A DNA stretch of 64,000 bases from Mauremys mutica (Eukaryota; Chordata; Testudines; Geoemydidae), in contig NC_059079.1 of NCBI RefSeq assembly GCF_020497125.1, forward strand, positions 9,021,053 to 9,085,052. The letters run 5' to 3'. Under the pieces are notes generated by a model. It was given only the letters and a program-made list of their open reading frames with translations. It was not told the DNA's origin and made no database searches. Position numbers and translations under genes: made by a program. Of this stretch, positions 46,657 through 58,353 are shown one piece after another; the first letter of the stretch is position 1, and every line of letters begins with the position of its first letter.

Positions 46657-48599
46657 CTTTTTAGCCACTAACAATGCTATGATAACTGAACTGCTTTGCC
46701 ACTTACACCATAATTTTTCGAGATGGACAGATGCTTATTATTGTTACTAACTACATTAAAGATTGTGAGATACTGTACTCAGACACTATGGTGACTGATG
46801 CCATAAAAGTATCCTAAATAGTTCTGGTATTCACTCATTAAGTAAATACAACTCACAGCAAAATAATCTATCAAATAGAAGAAACTTTAAGCTCCTGGAG
46901 GCTGGAGTTTTGTTTCTTGAATTGTATTAAAAATGTCACTATACCTCTACTAATTATAATGCCTACACATATTTGTCACCATTCTTTAGCACAAAAAGTG
47001 AAAAACATTCTAAAAATGAAAGCAAAATAAGTAAAATTTCAGCTACATTTGTTTAACTTTCTGTGTCTACAGGTTTGATGTCCCTTACCTGTTCTGGAAA
47101 GACTTCTCATATCTTCTCCCTAATTCTGTAATATAATATGAACTGCTTTTTGCAAAGTTACGTTGTGTTTATTATCTAATAAAATATTTAATAAATCCTT
47201 CATATCTTGTAACCTACAGACCTATAGTAGTTTTAAGAGAGCTGGGAATCTCAGGTTTCAATAAAATGCCTTTATTTAATAACATCATCATAATAGGTAA
47301 AACAGGCTTCAGTCTCAGTGGGAACCCTTTAACTCTATCTATCTCCACATCTTCCCTTAGTCTACCTCCTGTTACATACCTGCTGGGTCCACAATTAATA
47401 CCACAGGGCCATTTTAACATCAATAAGAATTTTATAATATTTACTGCACAGCAGATAGGAAATTCCAAGAGGATGAATTGCATTGAGCTATTACCTCTAC
47501 TAAAATGGCACCCAAGGTTCTTACATGCTATTGCACCACACATGTTGCATCTTAATTGTTAACTAATGGTGTTGCATTTCTAGAAGGGAGCAGAATATTT
47601 TACCACTATGAATAATCATCTGAAGTATCCTATAATTCATCTATCATCTGCCTTCTATCAAATTGTCAAAATCCATACATTAAGTATGAATGTTGCTACC
47701 TCTTGCAAGGAATTAATTTTTTTAAAGTTTTAGAATAACTTTAATTCCATTTTCTAAAGAGCGGAATTAAACACTCATCTAATTATCAACATTTTAACTT
47801 CATAGAACTGGGTTCTATTGATCCTTTTCATTCCACAGTAATTTAACACAATATAATGAATTTCTCAGCTTATACCAACTAGTTTAATAAATTATACTGC
47901 CATTTTTTTATTCTAGAATCATAAACTTATAACAATTATCAAATAACAGTTTATATACTCTAAAGACACATACTCTACATTTATTAAATATAGTATTTAA
48001 GCACTTTCTGAGCCTTCATAGGAATAGTTTAAAAAAAAGGAGGATATTCTATGTTATTCACTGCATCACTTATGCTTTTTATATAATTTTAATCAAGGGA
48101 TTTAAATAATTCAATTTAATATTTATCTAAAAACTGGCAGCCAGTATTCCACTCAGAGGGGCCTAATTCTTCATAAAAAGCTCATTTTATGAGACACTAG
48201 TAGTTTTGGCATTACCAGCACCTCTCACATAAACCATGCTGGAAACCATAGCTTAGCCTGCCAAATGCCTTCTGTACATATGGTGTTTAACAGTGCTGTG
48301 TGTGTCTGTAAGCTAGTAATAACAGATTTAAGCTAAAATTTGGAGTCTTATGCATACATGTAACACAAAATTTTAAAATATATTATGTAATATATATACA
48401 CACACACATGAATCGAGTTAAAATTAATCTTTAAACTAACACCCTAAATATAACATTTGTAAAAATAATTTGTCTTTTAATTTGCAGTACATTCCTTGCA
48501 CCCATTGATGTTAATGGCATAGATTCCATTAATTTGAATAGTTCAGGATCAGGCCATTAGAGTCCTAAATAAGACTTACATTTAAAGAAATGCAGACAG
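46657..48599. other. AT-rich intronic stretch
   Basis: No gene. A TA/CA microsatellite lies near 48391-48407. Confidence 0.6.
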
Positions 48600-48678
48600 G
48601 TAAAATGGGGGCTGCAGGAAGCGGCGGTCAGCACATCCCTGGCGGGCTGCGCGACAAAGGTTGCCAATCCCTGGCTCA
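48600..48678. mobile_element. Truncated hAT MITE end
   Basis: GGGGCTGCAGGAAGCGGCGG and ACAAAGGTTGCCAATCCCTG match one end of the MITE at 21893-22078. The other end is missing. Confidence 0.6.
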
Positions 48679-48679
48679 G

Positions 48680-48772
48680 ATAATACTTAGCCCCTTCCAT
48701 GAGTGCAGGGGACTGGACTAGATGACCTCTCAAGGTCCCTTCCAGTCCTACAATTCTATGATTCTATGTACT
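48680..48772 (+). repeat. SINE/CR1 3' tail
   Basis: GGGGACTGGACTAGATGACC, TCAAGGTCCCTTCCAGTCC and tandem ATTCTATG repeats make the standard tail shared by CR1 and turtle SINEs; no head is present. Confidence 0.8.
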
Positions 48773-48898
48773 TCCATTCTGCAACAGAGATTTCAGCAAA
48801 ATCATGCTCACCTTGGGCCTGACGCAAAGGTCACTGAAGACAATGAGAAAATTTTCATTGACTTCTGTGGACTTTGAATGAGGTCTCTTATTTACATT

Positions 48899-48950
48899 AA
48901 TAGTCCCATTGACTTCATTGAACAATCCCACTGAAGTCAATGGGACTATT
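48899..48950. repeat. Palindromic repeat, 19-bp perfect arms
   Basis: AATAGTCCCATTGACTTCA (48899-48917) is the exact reverse complement of TGAAGTCAATGGGACTATT (48932-48950). It is part of an old palindromic repeat with neighbours in the same style from about 48825. It ends about 150 bp from the AGBL4 exon. Confidence 0.75.
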
Positions 48951-49101
48951 CACATTAGTAAATTAAGCTGTATTTGGAACAAATCTCTTTCTCAAATTTA
49001 AGATAGAATTTATTTATTTTTTGCAAAGATACAGAGTAATATTATAAATATTTGTACACTGTCAGTTCAGTAACATATACAGTAACATTGAGGGAGCTTA
49101 C

Positions 49102-49224
49102 CACTTTCAAAACAGGCATCAAATATAAGATGTCCTTTTTTAGGCTGTCCATAGTAACCAGCTGGGAGAACGGCATATTTGCTTACATTCCCTGCTATGA
49201 TATCATCACTTCCTAAGTCACTAC
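49102..49224 (-). CDS. AGBL4: Early coding exon of cytosolic carboxypeptidase 6 (AGBL4/CCP6)
   Basis: This is the one host coding exon I can support. Read on the minus strand, a T-rich stretch ending in CAG (AG at 49225-49226) precedes the exon and GTAAGC (GT at 49100-49101) follows it. The 123 bp comprise 2 bases finishing a split codon, 40 full codons without a stop, and 1 base of the next split codon, so it is phase 1 at both ends. The protein includes GNVSKYAVLPAGYYGQPKKG followed by HLIFDACFESG. I recognise this as the N-terminal segment of CCP6, an M14-family metallocarboxypeptidase that removes glutamates from polyglutamylated tubulin and other proteins in the cytosol. In the human protein this piece follows a short first exon and precedes the N-terminal domain; the catalytic domain is far downstream. 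AGBL4 is known for very large introns, which fits the gene-poor surroundings. No neighbouring AGBL4 exon was recognised in this window. Identity rests on remembered similarity, not a search. Confidence 0.9.
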
Positions 49225-49549
49225 CTGTTACAATAAAAAAAAGAAAATAAATATATGAGTATTAAACAGAAAACAAAACTATTTAAAAAGACTGAGGGAT
49301 TTTTTTCCCCCAATGCTTTTGTATTTTCATTAACTGTGCATGTGCATCCATATACATGCACTTTCTTTTTAAAACCTATTCCGCCAAAATACTTGTTATC
49401 GATTATGTCATTTATTAAAGTTTCAAATATTAACAGGCACCACCAAAGAGTACATGTAAATTCCCCCTTTAATAAAATGGCCCAAAAAAATCAACTCTCC
49501 TTAAGAAACCAGAATTTCAAACAATACTGTATACTCTAACCAATGCCGT

Positions 49550-50215
49550 TGCTGTGAGTGCTGTGGTACATCAGTCCCCTCTGATGTTTGGTACTATATT
49601 AGGTTTACTGCACACTAGGGTGCAAGCACTGTAGACACTTCAAGCACTAGACTCTTGAGGCTCTGGCTTTTGGTAGGTTCACAAAAACGCTCTCACACTT
49701 TAAATAAACCAGATGATTTATTTACTAGAACTATTACATATAGTGCAAATCCCCAAGGAACAATTTCTTTAAGTTACAACACAAAATGAGGTAAACACAA
49801 CCAACAACAGCCTCTAAGGGCAGTCCAGTACAAGGGTATGAAGGTGGGGCTCCTCAGGCTTAGTGCCAGAGATACTCACTCCAAGCCACCCTTCTCTTAG
49901 AGGCAATCATACAGTGGCTTGCAGATGTCTTGGCCTGAGTTAAATCTTTTGTCCAAATCCTGTGTCTGGTTCGGGCCTATCCCTACGCTGACCTTACCCG
50001 CCACCAGCCGTTTGCAGAACATTCACAAATATCCATGCTATAATGCAGTGTCCAATTTCCTTATGGTCCCCTCTGACAACACTGCCCTTTCCAGTGTTGT
50101 TGTGATTATGGAGATCTTCACTGGGTAGAGGTTGCATTGGTAGCACAATGTCCAGTAAAATGCCTGCAGGTTCATTACAATGTGTGTGATACAGTGGGCT
50201 AAATCTTACTCTCAA
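49550..50215 (-). repeat. Possible LTR or retroelement fragment, tentative
   Basis: On the minus strand two AATAAA-type signals occur close together (complements near 49702-49725), as in an LTR 3' part. No paired TG...CA ends or target duplication could be fixed and no coding motif is present. Confidence 0.25.
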
Positions 50216-50218
50216 TTA

Positions 50219-50400
50219 CAGTGTTGCCAACTCTTATGATTTTATTGCAAGTCTCATGATATTCAACTTTTTCTTAAAGCCCCAGATCCTGGATTCATGT
50301 GATTAGGTGAGAATCTCATGACCCATGATTTTTAAGGCAATCTCATAATATTTTTTTAGGCCTGACTCATGATTTTTGAATTCTCAAAGTTGGCACTATG
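50219..50400. mobile_element. hAT MITE
   Basis: The start CAGTGTTGCCAACTCTTATG and the end TTCTCAAAGTTGGCACTATG are imperfect inverted repeats. TTTTCTTAAAGCCCCAGATC and CATGTGATTAGGTGAGAATC are interior hallmarks of a hAT MITE family common in turtles and birds (from memory). The right end is mutated and no 8-bp duplication is evident. Confidence 0.7.
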
Positions 50401-51327
50401 CGGTTACCTTAGTACAACCCGACTGATTGCAATGGGGATGCTATAAATTTTATTGAGAGCTGATTTTGGCCCAATATATTCTTTGCAGAAAAATACATGA
50501 ATGCAACATTAATATCCAAAATAAACATATTTTAGATGATTATTTTTTTCCAAGGGAGCATAACTAAATCACATTGGTGTTAAATTTACACGTATAATCC
50601 CACACACATTAAATTAGTACATTCACATTTACAACCAGTGTAAGCTGAAAAGTATGTAACATATATCTGAAACCTGCCTATTGGAGGTAGAGACCCAGGG
50701 TACTAGCTCTGGGATCCAGGAAGAGGAGAATGCTGAGGTCCAGACAGCTAAGGGTCAAACAGTCCTGGATTGCTGATAAACTGAAGGTTCTGGATAATAG
50801 GGTCCGTAGGTCTAACCTGAAAGTCACCGGAAGGCCAAAGGGAACTGAAGCCCCATGCATGACACCCCTCCTTACTTCGAGAGTTCTCTGGACCCTTCCT
50901 GAGAGACTTTACTTTGGAAATTGAAAGGGCAGATTAAACTCCCATACTCAGTCTTCCTAATGGTGACAGACTGAAACTCGTAATAGTAAAATTGATGCAA
51001 TACCAGGACAGAAAATCAATCCTGTGCAAAGCCTGTAAGGGCTGCAAACGGTCCTTTCAGGGAGTTGATATCTCTTTTTACCCTGATGTCTGCTTGGAAA
51101 CACAGAACAAGTGGCAGTGTTTGCTCCAATTAGAAATATACTTTGCAGTAAAAATATTAAATCTGCCTCCTGATACCTTGCCAGACTGAAAGTATAGGAT
51201 GGCTTCAAGCCTCAGCCATATAATGATCCAGATAGACCAGCTTGATCGCCAGTGGATTTTGAAATGTTGGAGAATGCATACCAAGTTTGACACCTTCTGT
51301 TGCACATACAACTGAATAGTCTTCAAA
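50401..51327. other. Intronic sequence, no gene seen
   Basis: Short open frames (64-83 codons) on both strands lack domains. Nothing recognised. Confidence 0.5.
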
Positions 51328-51331
51328 TATG

Positions 51332-52190
51332 TGTAACCCCTTTGGGGTTTAGAGAGCGTGGCCCCTTTAAATCTTTTTCCTAAGGCGGGAGGGTGAGCAG
51401 TGAGAGAAAGGAGGAAAACTCAAAGGTGTGGCGCTGGAGCTCCAGAGAGAAGGGCTGCAGCAAGCAGGACCTCGCAAATTAAAGCAGCAGAAAACCTGCC
51501 TGAAGCCTGGGAAGGACAGGGTGGCCGATCGGGGACACCCCAGGATAGGAGCCAGGAGGAGCACTGTGCCAGGGAGAAATTGCCTGAGAAGAACAGGCCG
51601 AAGCTGGACCCAGTATCACTGCTGCCTGGAGCTGCATGGGGCTGTGAGTACTGGGGCTTGTGACTCTGCATTAGAAATAAGAAGGGAGGCTGCTAGCTAG
51701 TTAAGTGTGGAGGTGACCACTCTGTGTGGCTTTGCAGAGAGCAGCAGAAGAGGGCACCGGAGGGGTTTGTTGGGAAAAGTTCACTGGCGCCGAAGACAAC
51801 CTAAAGTACCCAAGACTCACCACTGGCCCGGAACTTTGTTCAGGACTCCTGAACTGTGTGCACAGACACATTGCTCGGTGTCTCCCCTTTCAGACTGTGC
51901 TACCACTGCGCCTATGGGGCCTTGGTTTGGATGCAACCCTGTTTTACTGCTCCCCCTATATTTCCCCTTGTTGCTTTTCTCCTCTCATCCCTCTGTAAAT
52001 AAATATTTCCCTTTCTTATATCCATTGTACTTTTCCAGTGGGTGGGTGTGTTCACTCTGGGGGGGGGGTTGAAACAGGTGCCCCTGGGGTTGAAGGAATT
52101 TTTCTTGCTGCATTCCTGCGCGCACCTTCACTTGGCCAGAGCTGCCTCCAGAGCAGACTCCATCTTGGCCACGAAGGCGCTAAAGTTACA
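51332..52190 (+). mobile_element. Solo LTR, 859 bp
   Basis: The ends TGTAACCCC and AAAGTTACA are inverted (TGTAAC against GTTACA). TATG flanks both sides (51328-51331 and 52191-52194), an exact 4-bp duplication. An AATAAATATT polyadenylation signal near 51999 fits plus orientation and is followed by a GT-rich stretch. No retroviral genes adjoin. A 4-bp duplication is usual for gammaretrovirus-like (class I) endogenous retroviruses. Its several 80-120-codon open frames have no known domain. Confidence 0.78.
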
Positions 52191-52194
52191 TATG

Positions 52195-55100
52195 CTTCTG
52201 TATGGGTATCAGTATATTATGGGCAACTATTTCTCAATGGTTCTTCTTTATTAATGATGGTTAACATCAGCTGTTATCTGCATCAACGTGATGAGGAAAA
52301 ACTACTGTTTGTGACAGTAACTGGGAAAGGCACCAGAGAATAATTTACTATAATTGGTTGTTTTCTAAGCTTCTGTACTGAGTTTCTGGTTATACCTAAA
52401 TATTCCTCAATGTAGCATATCTGCACAAGTTATGGCATTCTACCCTGACACAAGTGTGTCTGCTTGGCTTTGGAAGTAAAACCATTGACAACCTATCAAG
52501 GGCCAAAAGTTGCTCTCTTTCCTTTCTTCCCCTGCCCCTCAAAACGGCAGTACAGAAACTCTAGCTATGTTTCCTTGTAATCAGTTTGTCACCCTTCTTA
52601 TCAGGAAATTTTCTCCTTTAGGAAGAAAGTGCTTTTTCATTCTGTTTATGGGTATGGGACTGATGTTACATATCCTTTCTTACATTGTTCCCGTTGCCTT
52701 GATGGACACTCCAAACTCTTATTATTGTGTATTGGGGGAGTCAGTTGCCAAAGCTCTTAAGGCAGTCCAGCTCCCTGAGTACATTTGATTTTGGTTTTTG
52801 CACTGAACTACATATACTTCATCTGTAGTTAAGTTTTTGACATACCAGCTATATTAAAGGTCTGGTTAAGAAATGTATTGATGATATTGTGAAATCCTCT
52901 TTGTTCCCACATACACAGGAGTTTTTTTCCTAAATCTTGTTTATATAGATATTACCAGTATGTAATAGTACTGTTCTTCTATTCTGTACCCAGTAGACAG
53001 AGAATTTACTCATCTCTTGCTGTACCCTCCCACACACCTTTTTCCTTTTCCCTTTCTTTTTCTGTATCCACTCTGCCCTAAGTTTCTTCTTGCATTACCC
53101 TGTTTTTAAACTCATAAGACTATGCAATTTTGAATGTTCATTTAAGACAAAACCTGGTTCATCAGCTTCCCCTCTCCTCTACTTTATTCTGATCTGTTAT
53201 TTCCCCCATCTTCTTTCTCTCTGTTTTGTTTCTTTTCTTACTTCCTTAAATATTGCATCATTATTCAAAAATGAAAAAACCTTTTGTATAAAGTGTTATA
53301 TTATATCACAGTAATAAAACTAATTTTAAACAGCATATAAAATTATACAAAATACTATAAGTAGACTTAACAATGGCTGCTGTGAGAACAGTAACTGAAT
53401 TTTCTGACTTTTGTGCATTTTAATGCTTAGCCATAACATATTATTACCAGAGTTTTTTGCATTTGATTTCCTTGGTTTTGTCTTTAAAAAACAAAAAGGG
53501 AAAAATGAATATTAAAATAAACACATGAATATGAAGGATGCAAGATTGTTTTATACTATTTCATAAAAAATCAAAGTGGGGAGGGATTCTCTTTATACTA
53601 TATTTCTATAAACAGGTTTTTTTGTTAAGGACTTTTTTGATGTAATTCAATACTTGTGCACCCAGTTAAATTACTCTCTCTCAAACATGTTGAAGCATGT
53701 AAGATGTTTGTTCCCAAACACAGTGGCAGGAGAACACAGTGGTATTTTTAATTTGAAGAATTTAGGGCAAAAGAAAACAAGGCAATGTTTATCTTATTTT
53801 CTAATGAAAGAAATAAATGGTATCTAAACTTTGCAATTATCTATTCACTCTTCTGACATTGGTGCCTCTTTTTTTAGTACTATTTAGATAACAAATCTTT
53901 AACAGAAAAACTATTTTTACATCAGAGAAAACTAAAATAAATATCTTTAAATGAAGAAGGCACATGATGAAATAATGTGATGATAATATCTTATATCACT
54001 CTGAAAAATAGGCCTGTTGAGGCTTCTAGAAATAGACTTTTGGTCTGCACTGATTTTTTGACATTTAAATGGGTTATGGGGATGATAAATGTGACATAAA
54101 GCTCAATTTGTTTTATTTTTATATTGAAAACTATTTCACACAAATGTTACAAGCAATTCATATTGGCCCTGAATGATGAAAACAGCTTATTAATTAAAAT
54201 TGACCTTTACATACAAAAAATGTATTCCACCTCTTGAGCCAAAACACCTTAGCTGATGTTACAAATTATAGCAATGTATTAGTGACACCACAGTTAAAGG
54301 GTCTGTCAGGCTTTCCATTATAAGCCCATATTTTCAGGGTTTATAAATCCTATATAATATATAGAGAGAGATCCACGCTAACACTTGGCATATAAGTTCC
54401 TAGCTAGGGAAGAAATGTTATTCTCTTTGAGGGATATTAAGGGAGCAGAGGGGGAAAAAAATAGAACTTAAATCTATTTTTCCATTACCATCACTCAAAA
54501 AACAAAGATTAATGTTTCTAAATGAAATGTTGCATACTATTATTTCTTAACAGAATCTATTTGTATATACAATTTTTAAAGGGTATTTTTGAGAATTAAT
54601 TACTGCCCATAAACATTCTGAGGCATTCAAACCCTTTTTGTTTGTATATAAAATTAGTTTTTGTACATGGTTTACTTACTATACTCTATAGAATGCAGTA
54701 GCACTGTTGATATTATTTTCCTCAAGATCGATAATCCACAGCTAAAAATAAAAGGGTAGACTTTGTTCCACCTCTATATGAGAATAAAAGAAAGTAAAGG
54801 AAAAAGCATCATGAGGTTAATTAGATCCTGCTTCTTCGGTACAAGTGCAGGAGTGAGAACAGGGGCTATATTTCTAATATTGCCAGCTGTGAGCAAGTGG
54901 GCAGGGAGATTGGGGAGCAGATGGAGCTATGGATCCTCCTCCATGTGTTGGCCAACATACACAGGAATCTGCATCTTGTAAAGACCTGATCAAGCATGCT
55001 CCCCTCCTCCAGTGGAAAAGGGAAGCTATGGAGGAATTGTGCCTCAAAAAAGTACATCCTCCTCCTGAAGCTGTGAAACTATGTGCTGTCCCACACACAG

Positions 55101-55335
55101 GACTTTGATAACATTTTAAAATGCTTTTCTGGTTTGATCCATAACCACAGAACATTGAAAACTCAAGGTGCATTAGTCCTTGGTACACTTTGACATACAC
55201 TACCTTGAATTATTCTCCTAGTGCATAAAACTGCATTTTAGTTTATACTAAACCACCATTATACTTAAACCTAGCATGCCTAAACTATATTCCTGCTTAT
55301 CTCCTTATCTCCTTGGATTGTTATGAAGGAGCTGG
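52195..55335. other. AT-rich intronic stretch
   Basis: Long unremarkable sequence. No exon, RNA gene or recent repeat seen. Confidence 0.6.
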
Positions 55336-55339
55336 ACCA

Positions 55340-56520
55340 GTGACCTAAAAGCTTGTACTCTGCGCTACTATGTGGCAAACACACATAGGTGTCTGGTCCT
55401 GGTCTCATGCACTATTGGTCAGCAGATAAGTTGGAGTGGGGTCACAGTGTTGCTGCACTTTCAGGGTGTGCTTAGCATTCCTGTTATCAAGATGGAATGC
55501 AGTGACTGTTGTTTTGTGACATGTAGCCACTTATTGCTCAGCATCGTTCATAGCAGGTGTAGTGTTTTGAGGCAGGGGACGATCCTTGCAAGGTTCAGCA
55601 TCAGGCCTTTAATTCAGACCATATCATAGGCCGATGACAAGTCTATAAAGGCTGTGCCAGTCTTTGATTTCCTCTGGAATTTGGCCTCAGTGTACATTAC
55701 AAGGTCCAAAACTTGGTCGCAGCAGCTGCATCTAGATCAGAATCCCGTTTGTTCTTCAAGGATTACTGACTCAACGAGAGACTGCTTCTCTGGAGCATGA
55801 TACATTCCAGGAGTTTGTAGGTCATGCACAGGAGTGATATCGGCTTATAGCTTCCCAGGTCATTGGTCGGCTTGCCCAGTCTGAGTATGGCAATGATTAT
55901 TGTCTCCAACCAGGCTTTTGGGATGCATCTGGATTCCATGGTTTTGGTGAAGAGTTTTGCCAGCCATTGGACTCTCCAGAGGCCTAGTTGATGAAGAAAT
56001 TCTGGTATGGGCCAGAAGTAGCCACACTGGACTTGTTGATATCCAACTGAACACTGCAATGTGGTGCATCACTGGAATCCTCAAGTTGACGTCAACACCT
56101 TGGCTGTCAGTGCTGTCACACATTGCTCCCCAATCCATTCACCACGATGCCTCAACCCTTCAGGAATTCCAGCGGATCATGGAAAACAAACATCTCTCCA
56201 TCCACCAGGACCTTAACAATATCCCTCACCATCACTTGAAGTCGCATAAGGCCTTACGGACCCACGTGTTCAGGGGCTGCTCCAGGCATCAGCACGCCAA
56301 GCGTGTGCTTGGGGCGGCAAGTCACTGGGGGCGCTCTGCCGATCGCCGTGAGGGCAGCAGGCAGGCTGCCGTGCTTGGGGCGGCAAAATGCCTAGAGCCA
56401 CCCCTGCACGTGTTTAACCTTTGCCAATGCAATTTCAGCTCTGATGAAGCTTGAAAAGGCGTATGGAGTTCACAAGAAATCACAAACGCCTTGTGAAAGA
56501 CCCAACTCAGAAGATCCATG
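55340..56520 (-). pseudogene. Degenerate reverse transcriptase of a third LINE type
   Basis: On the minus strand the pieces read, in order, IPEFLHQLGLWRVQWLAKLF, then CIPKAWLETIIIAILRLGKP and SYKPISLLCMTYKLLE (all within 55763-56059), then FIDLSSAYDMV (about 55620-55655). This is the N-terminal to palm region of a non-LTR retrotransposon reverse transcriptase: IPKAW..A.I..L.KPGK, SYRPISLL...YKL.E, F.DL..AYDTV. It is unlike CR1 ([11 protein letters not shown]) and probably unlike the 45-kb remnant. Frameshifts, stops and a hAT insertion make it dead. Clade not determined. Confidence 0.75.
56271..56406. mobile_element. hAT MITE, 136 bp, inside the LINE remnant
   Basis: The ends CAGGGGCTGCTCCAGGCATC and ATGCCTAGAGCCACCCCTG are inverted repeats. 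CACGTGTT flanks both sides (56263-56270 and 56407-56414), an exact 8-bp duplication. The interior GTGCTTGGGGCGGCAA and CGATCGCCG words match the element at 29096-29309, of which it is a shortened relative. Confidence 0.92.
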
Positions 56521-57054
56521 GCTTTGATCGCCCATGAAGCTCTTTGGCAACCTATACTGCTTCCACATTAATCATGGCAGATGTGGATACTTGCTGCACA
56601 ACTGGAAAATGGGACCAAAACAGCTACAACACCACTGCATACTGAATCTGCTAGAGTTAAAAGCTACCAAATTCACATGGTGATATAACAACTTACTCTA
56701 TTTTCTAAAAATTGAAGTTTCCAGAGAAAGTTGCCTCTTCAACAAATATAGCTAATCTCTGAATAGTGTAAACAATAACCCATTTCCAGCTGTGACAAAT
56801 TTCAGACTTCATGGAGTTAGCAGCTAGGGGCTATGCTCATGCTATATGAGGTAGATGATAAGCATGGATGCATCACTGTAAGTTTAAGCATATATATAAA
56901 AAAGAGGGTGATGAATTTGCCAAAAGAAGCTGCACCACTTTTAGCAGTCAGAATTCTGGACACAAAAGCAAGATAGGCAATCAGAAAGGTGGAGATGAGA
57001 AGAGGAGGTAACAATAAATCACATTGCTGAACCCTGGAGGGGTGCCCTTCCAAA
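56521..57054. other. Intronic sequence, no gene seen
   Basis: Nothing recognised. Confidence 0.5.
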
Positions 57055-57056
57055 TA

Positions 57057-57221
57057 CACCTCTACCTTGATATAACGCTGTCCTCAGGAGCCAAATAATC
57101 TTACCACGTTATAGGTGAAACCGCGTTATATCGAATTTAATTTGATCCACTAGAGTGCTGCTTTACCAGGTTATATCCGAATTCGTGTTATATCAGGTGG
57201 TATTATATCGGGGTAAAGGTG
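57057..57221. mobile_element. Tc1/mariner-type MITE, 165 bp
   Basis: The ends CACCTCTACCTTGATATAAC and ATTATATCGGGGTAAAGGTG are inverted repeats, with TA on both sides (57055-57056 and 57222-57223), the Tc1/mariner target. Recurrent GTTATATC words (CCGCGTTATATCGAATTT, CAGGTTATATCCGAATTC) fill the interior. Resembles pogo/Tigger-derived MITEs of reptiles. Confidence 0.85.
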
Positions 57222-57223
57222 TA

Positions 57224-57739
57224 TTACAGCTACGAGAGGCAATCTCCTTAGCTCATCATCCTATCCCATCCTAATTTTAGAACACAAATTAGGGCATTTT
57301 CTTTTATTACTGATTGCAGCTTTGTCTCACCAGCAAAACAGAGCTGTTGCTGCTAAATATGTGTTCTGTTTCTACACTGTGCTGAGCAGAAAATATAGTC
57401 CCTCAATTTGACAGGCTACATTCTAGCTCTATTTGTTCTGCAAGGTCAAATATATATCTCTACAGTGACCTCCACAGATTTCATGGTAATAAGCAAGTTC
57501 ACTGCAGTTTCAGTAGAGAGTATGTATCATTACACTAGTCTTGCTTGTGTCTGTTCAGGTTGGTTTTGACCAAGCTGAATGCTCTGTTTTGGGTGAAACT
57601 GCTCCACAAACGGACTAAATTCAGATTATACTGAGTCAAGCCCAATTCTCCCCCAAAATCCATAGAATGCATGGTAGTAGTGCATATATAATTTTACTTA
57701 ATGGCTTCCCTAATAGATAAGGTTTGGAATAACACTCAC
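57224..57739. other. Intronic sequence, no gene seen
   Basis: Nothing recognised up to the exon-like stretch. Confidence 0.5.
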
Positions 57740-57829
57740 CAATAGACAAAATGTAATGATTTTGAGACCCAACTTCTGACTTTACATTATAGTCATTCAG
57801 CCAAGTCCATTGGCGGGTTTCAGTAGCTC
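57740..57829 (-). other. Exon-like 90-bp open stretch upstream of the AGBL4 exon (speculative)
   Basis: On the minus strand a TATAG acceptor (AG at 57830-57831) precedes, and a strong GTGAGT donor (GT at 57738-57739) follows, a 90-bp open stretch. It comprises 2 bases, 29 codons and 1 base, so it is phase 1 at both ends, the same phase in which the AGBL4 exon 8.5 kb downstream begins. Spliced together the two would stay in frame. The peptide includes TRQWTWLNDYNVKSEVG, which I do not recognise and which is not part of the human CCP6 sequence as I remember it. The pyrimidine tract before the acceptor is poor. It could be a cassette or alternative 5' exon, an exon of something else, or chance. 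Confidence 0.25.
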
Positions 57830-58353
57830 CTATAAATAACATTTCTCCACATGAAGACTGATTTGCTCAGCTCTTGGATTGATGATAATTAAGGCCTGGT
57901 CTACACTAGGACTTTAATTCGAATTTAGCAGCGTTAATTCGAAATAACCGTGCACCCGTCCACACCAGGAAGCCATTTAGTTCGACCTAGAGGGCTCTTT
58001 AGTTCGAATTCGGTACTCCACCCCGACGAGGGGAGTAGCGCTAAATTCGACATGGCTATGTCGAATTAGGCTAGGTGTGGATGCAAATCGAACTTACTAG
58101 CTCCGGGAGCTATCCCACACTGCACCACTCTGTTGACGCTCTGGACAGCAGTCCGAGCTTGGATGCTCTGACCAGCCACACAGGAAAAGTCCCGGGAAAA
58201 TTTGAATTCCTTTTCCTGTCTGGACAGTTAGAATCTCATTTCGTGGTTGGACATCGGGGCGAGCTCAGCAGCACCGGCAGCGATGCAGAGCTCTCCAGCA
58301 GAGGAGTTCATGTAATCTCTGAATAGAAAGAGGGACCCAGCATAGACTGACCG

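Noticed and set aside
51400..52343. Several 80-120-codon frames as possible small genes
   Set aside because: They fall within the solo LTR, overlap in different frames and have no recognised domain.
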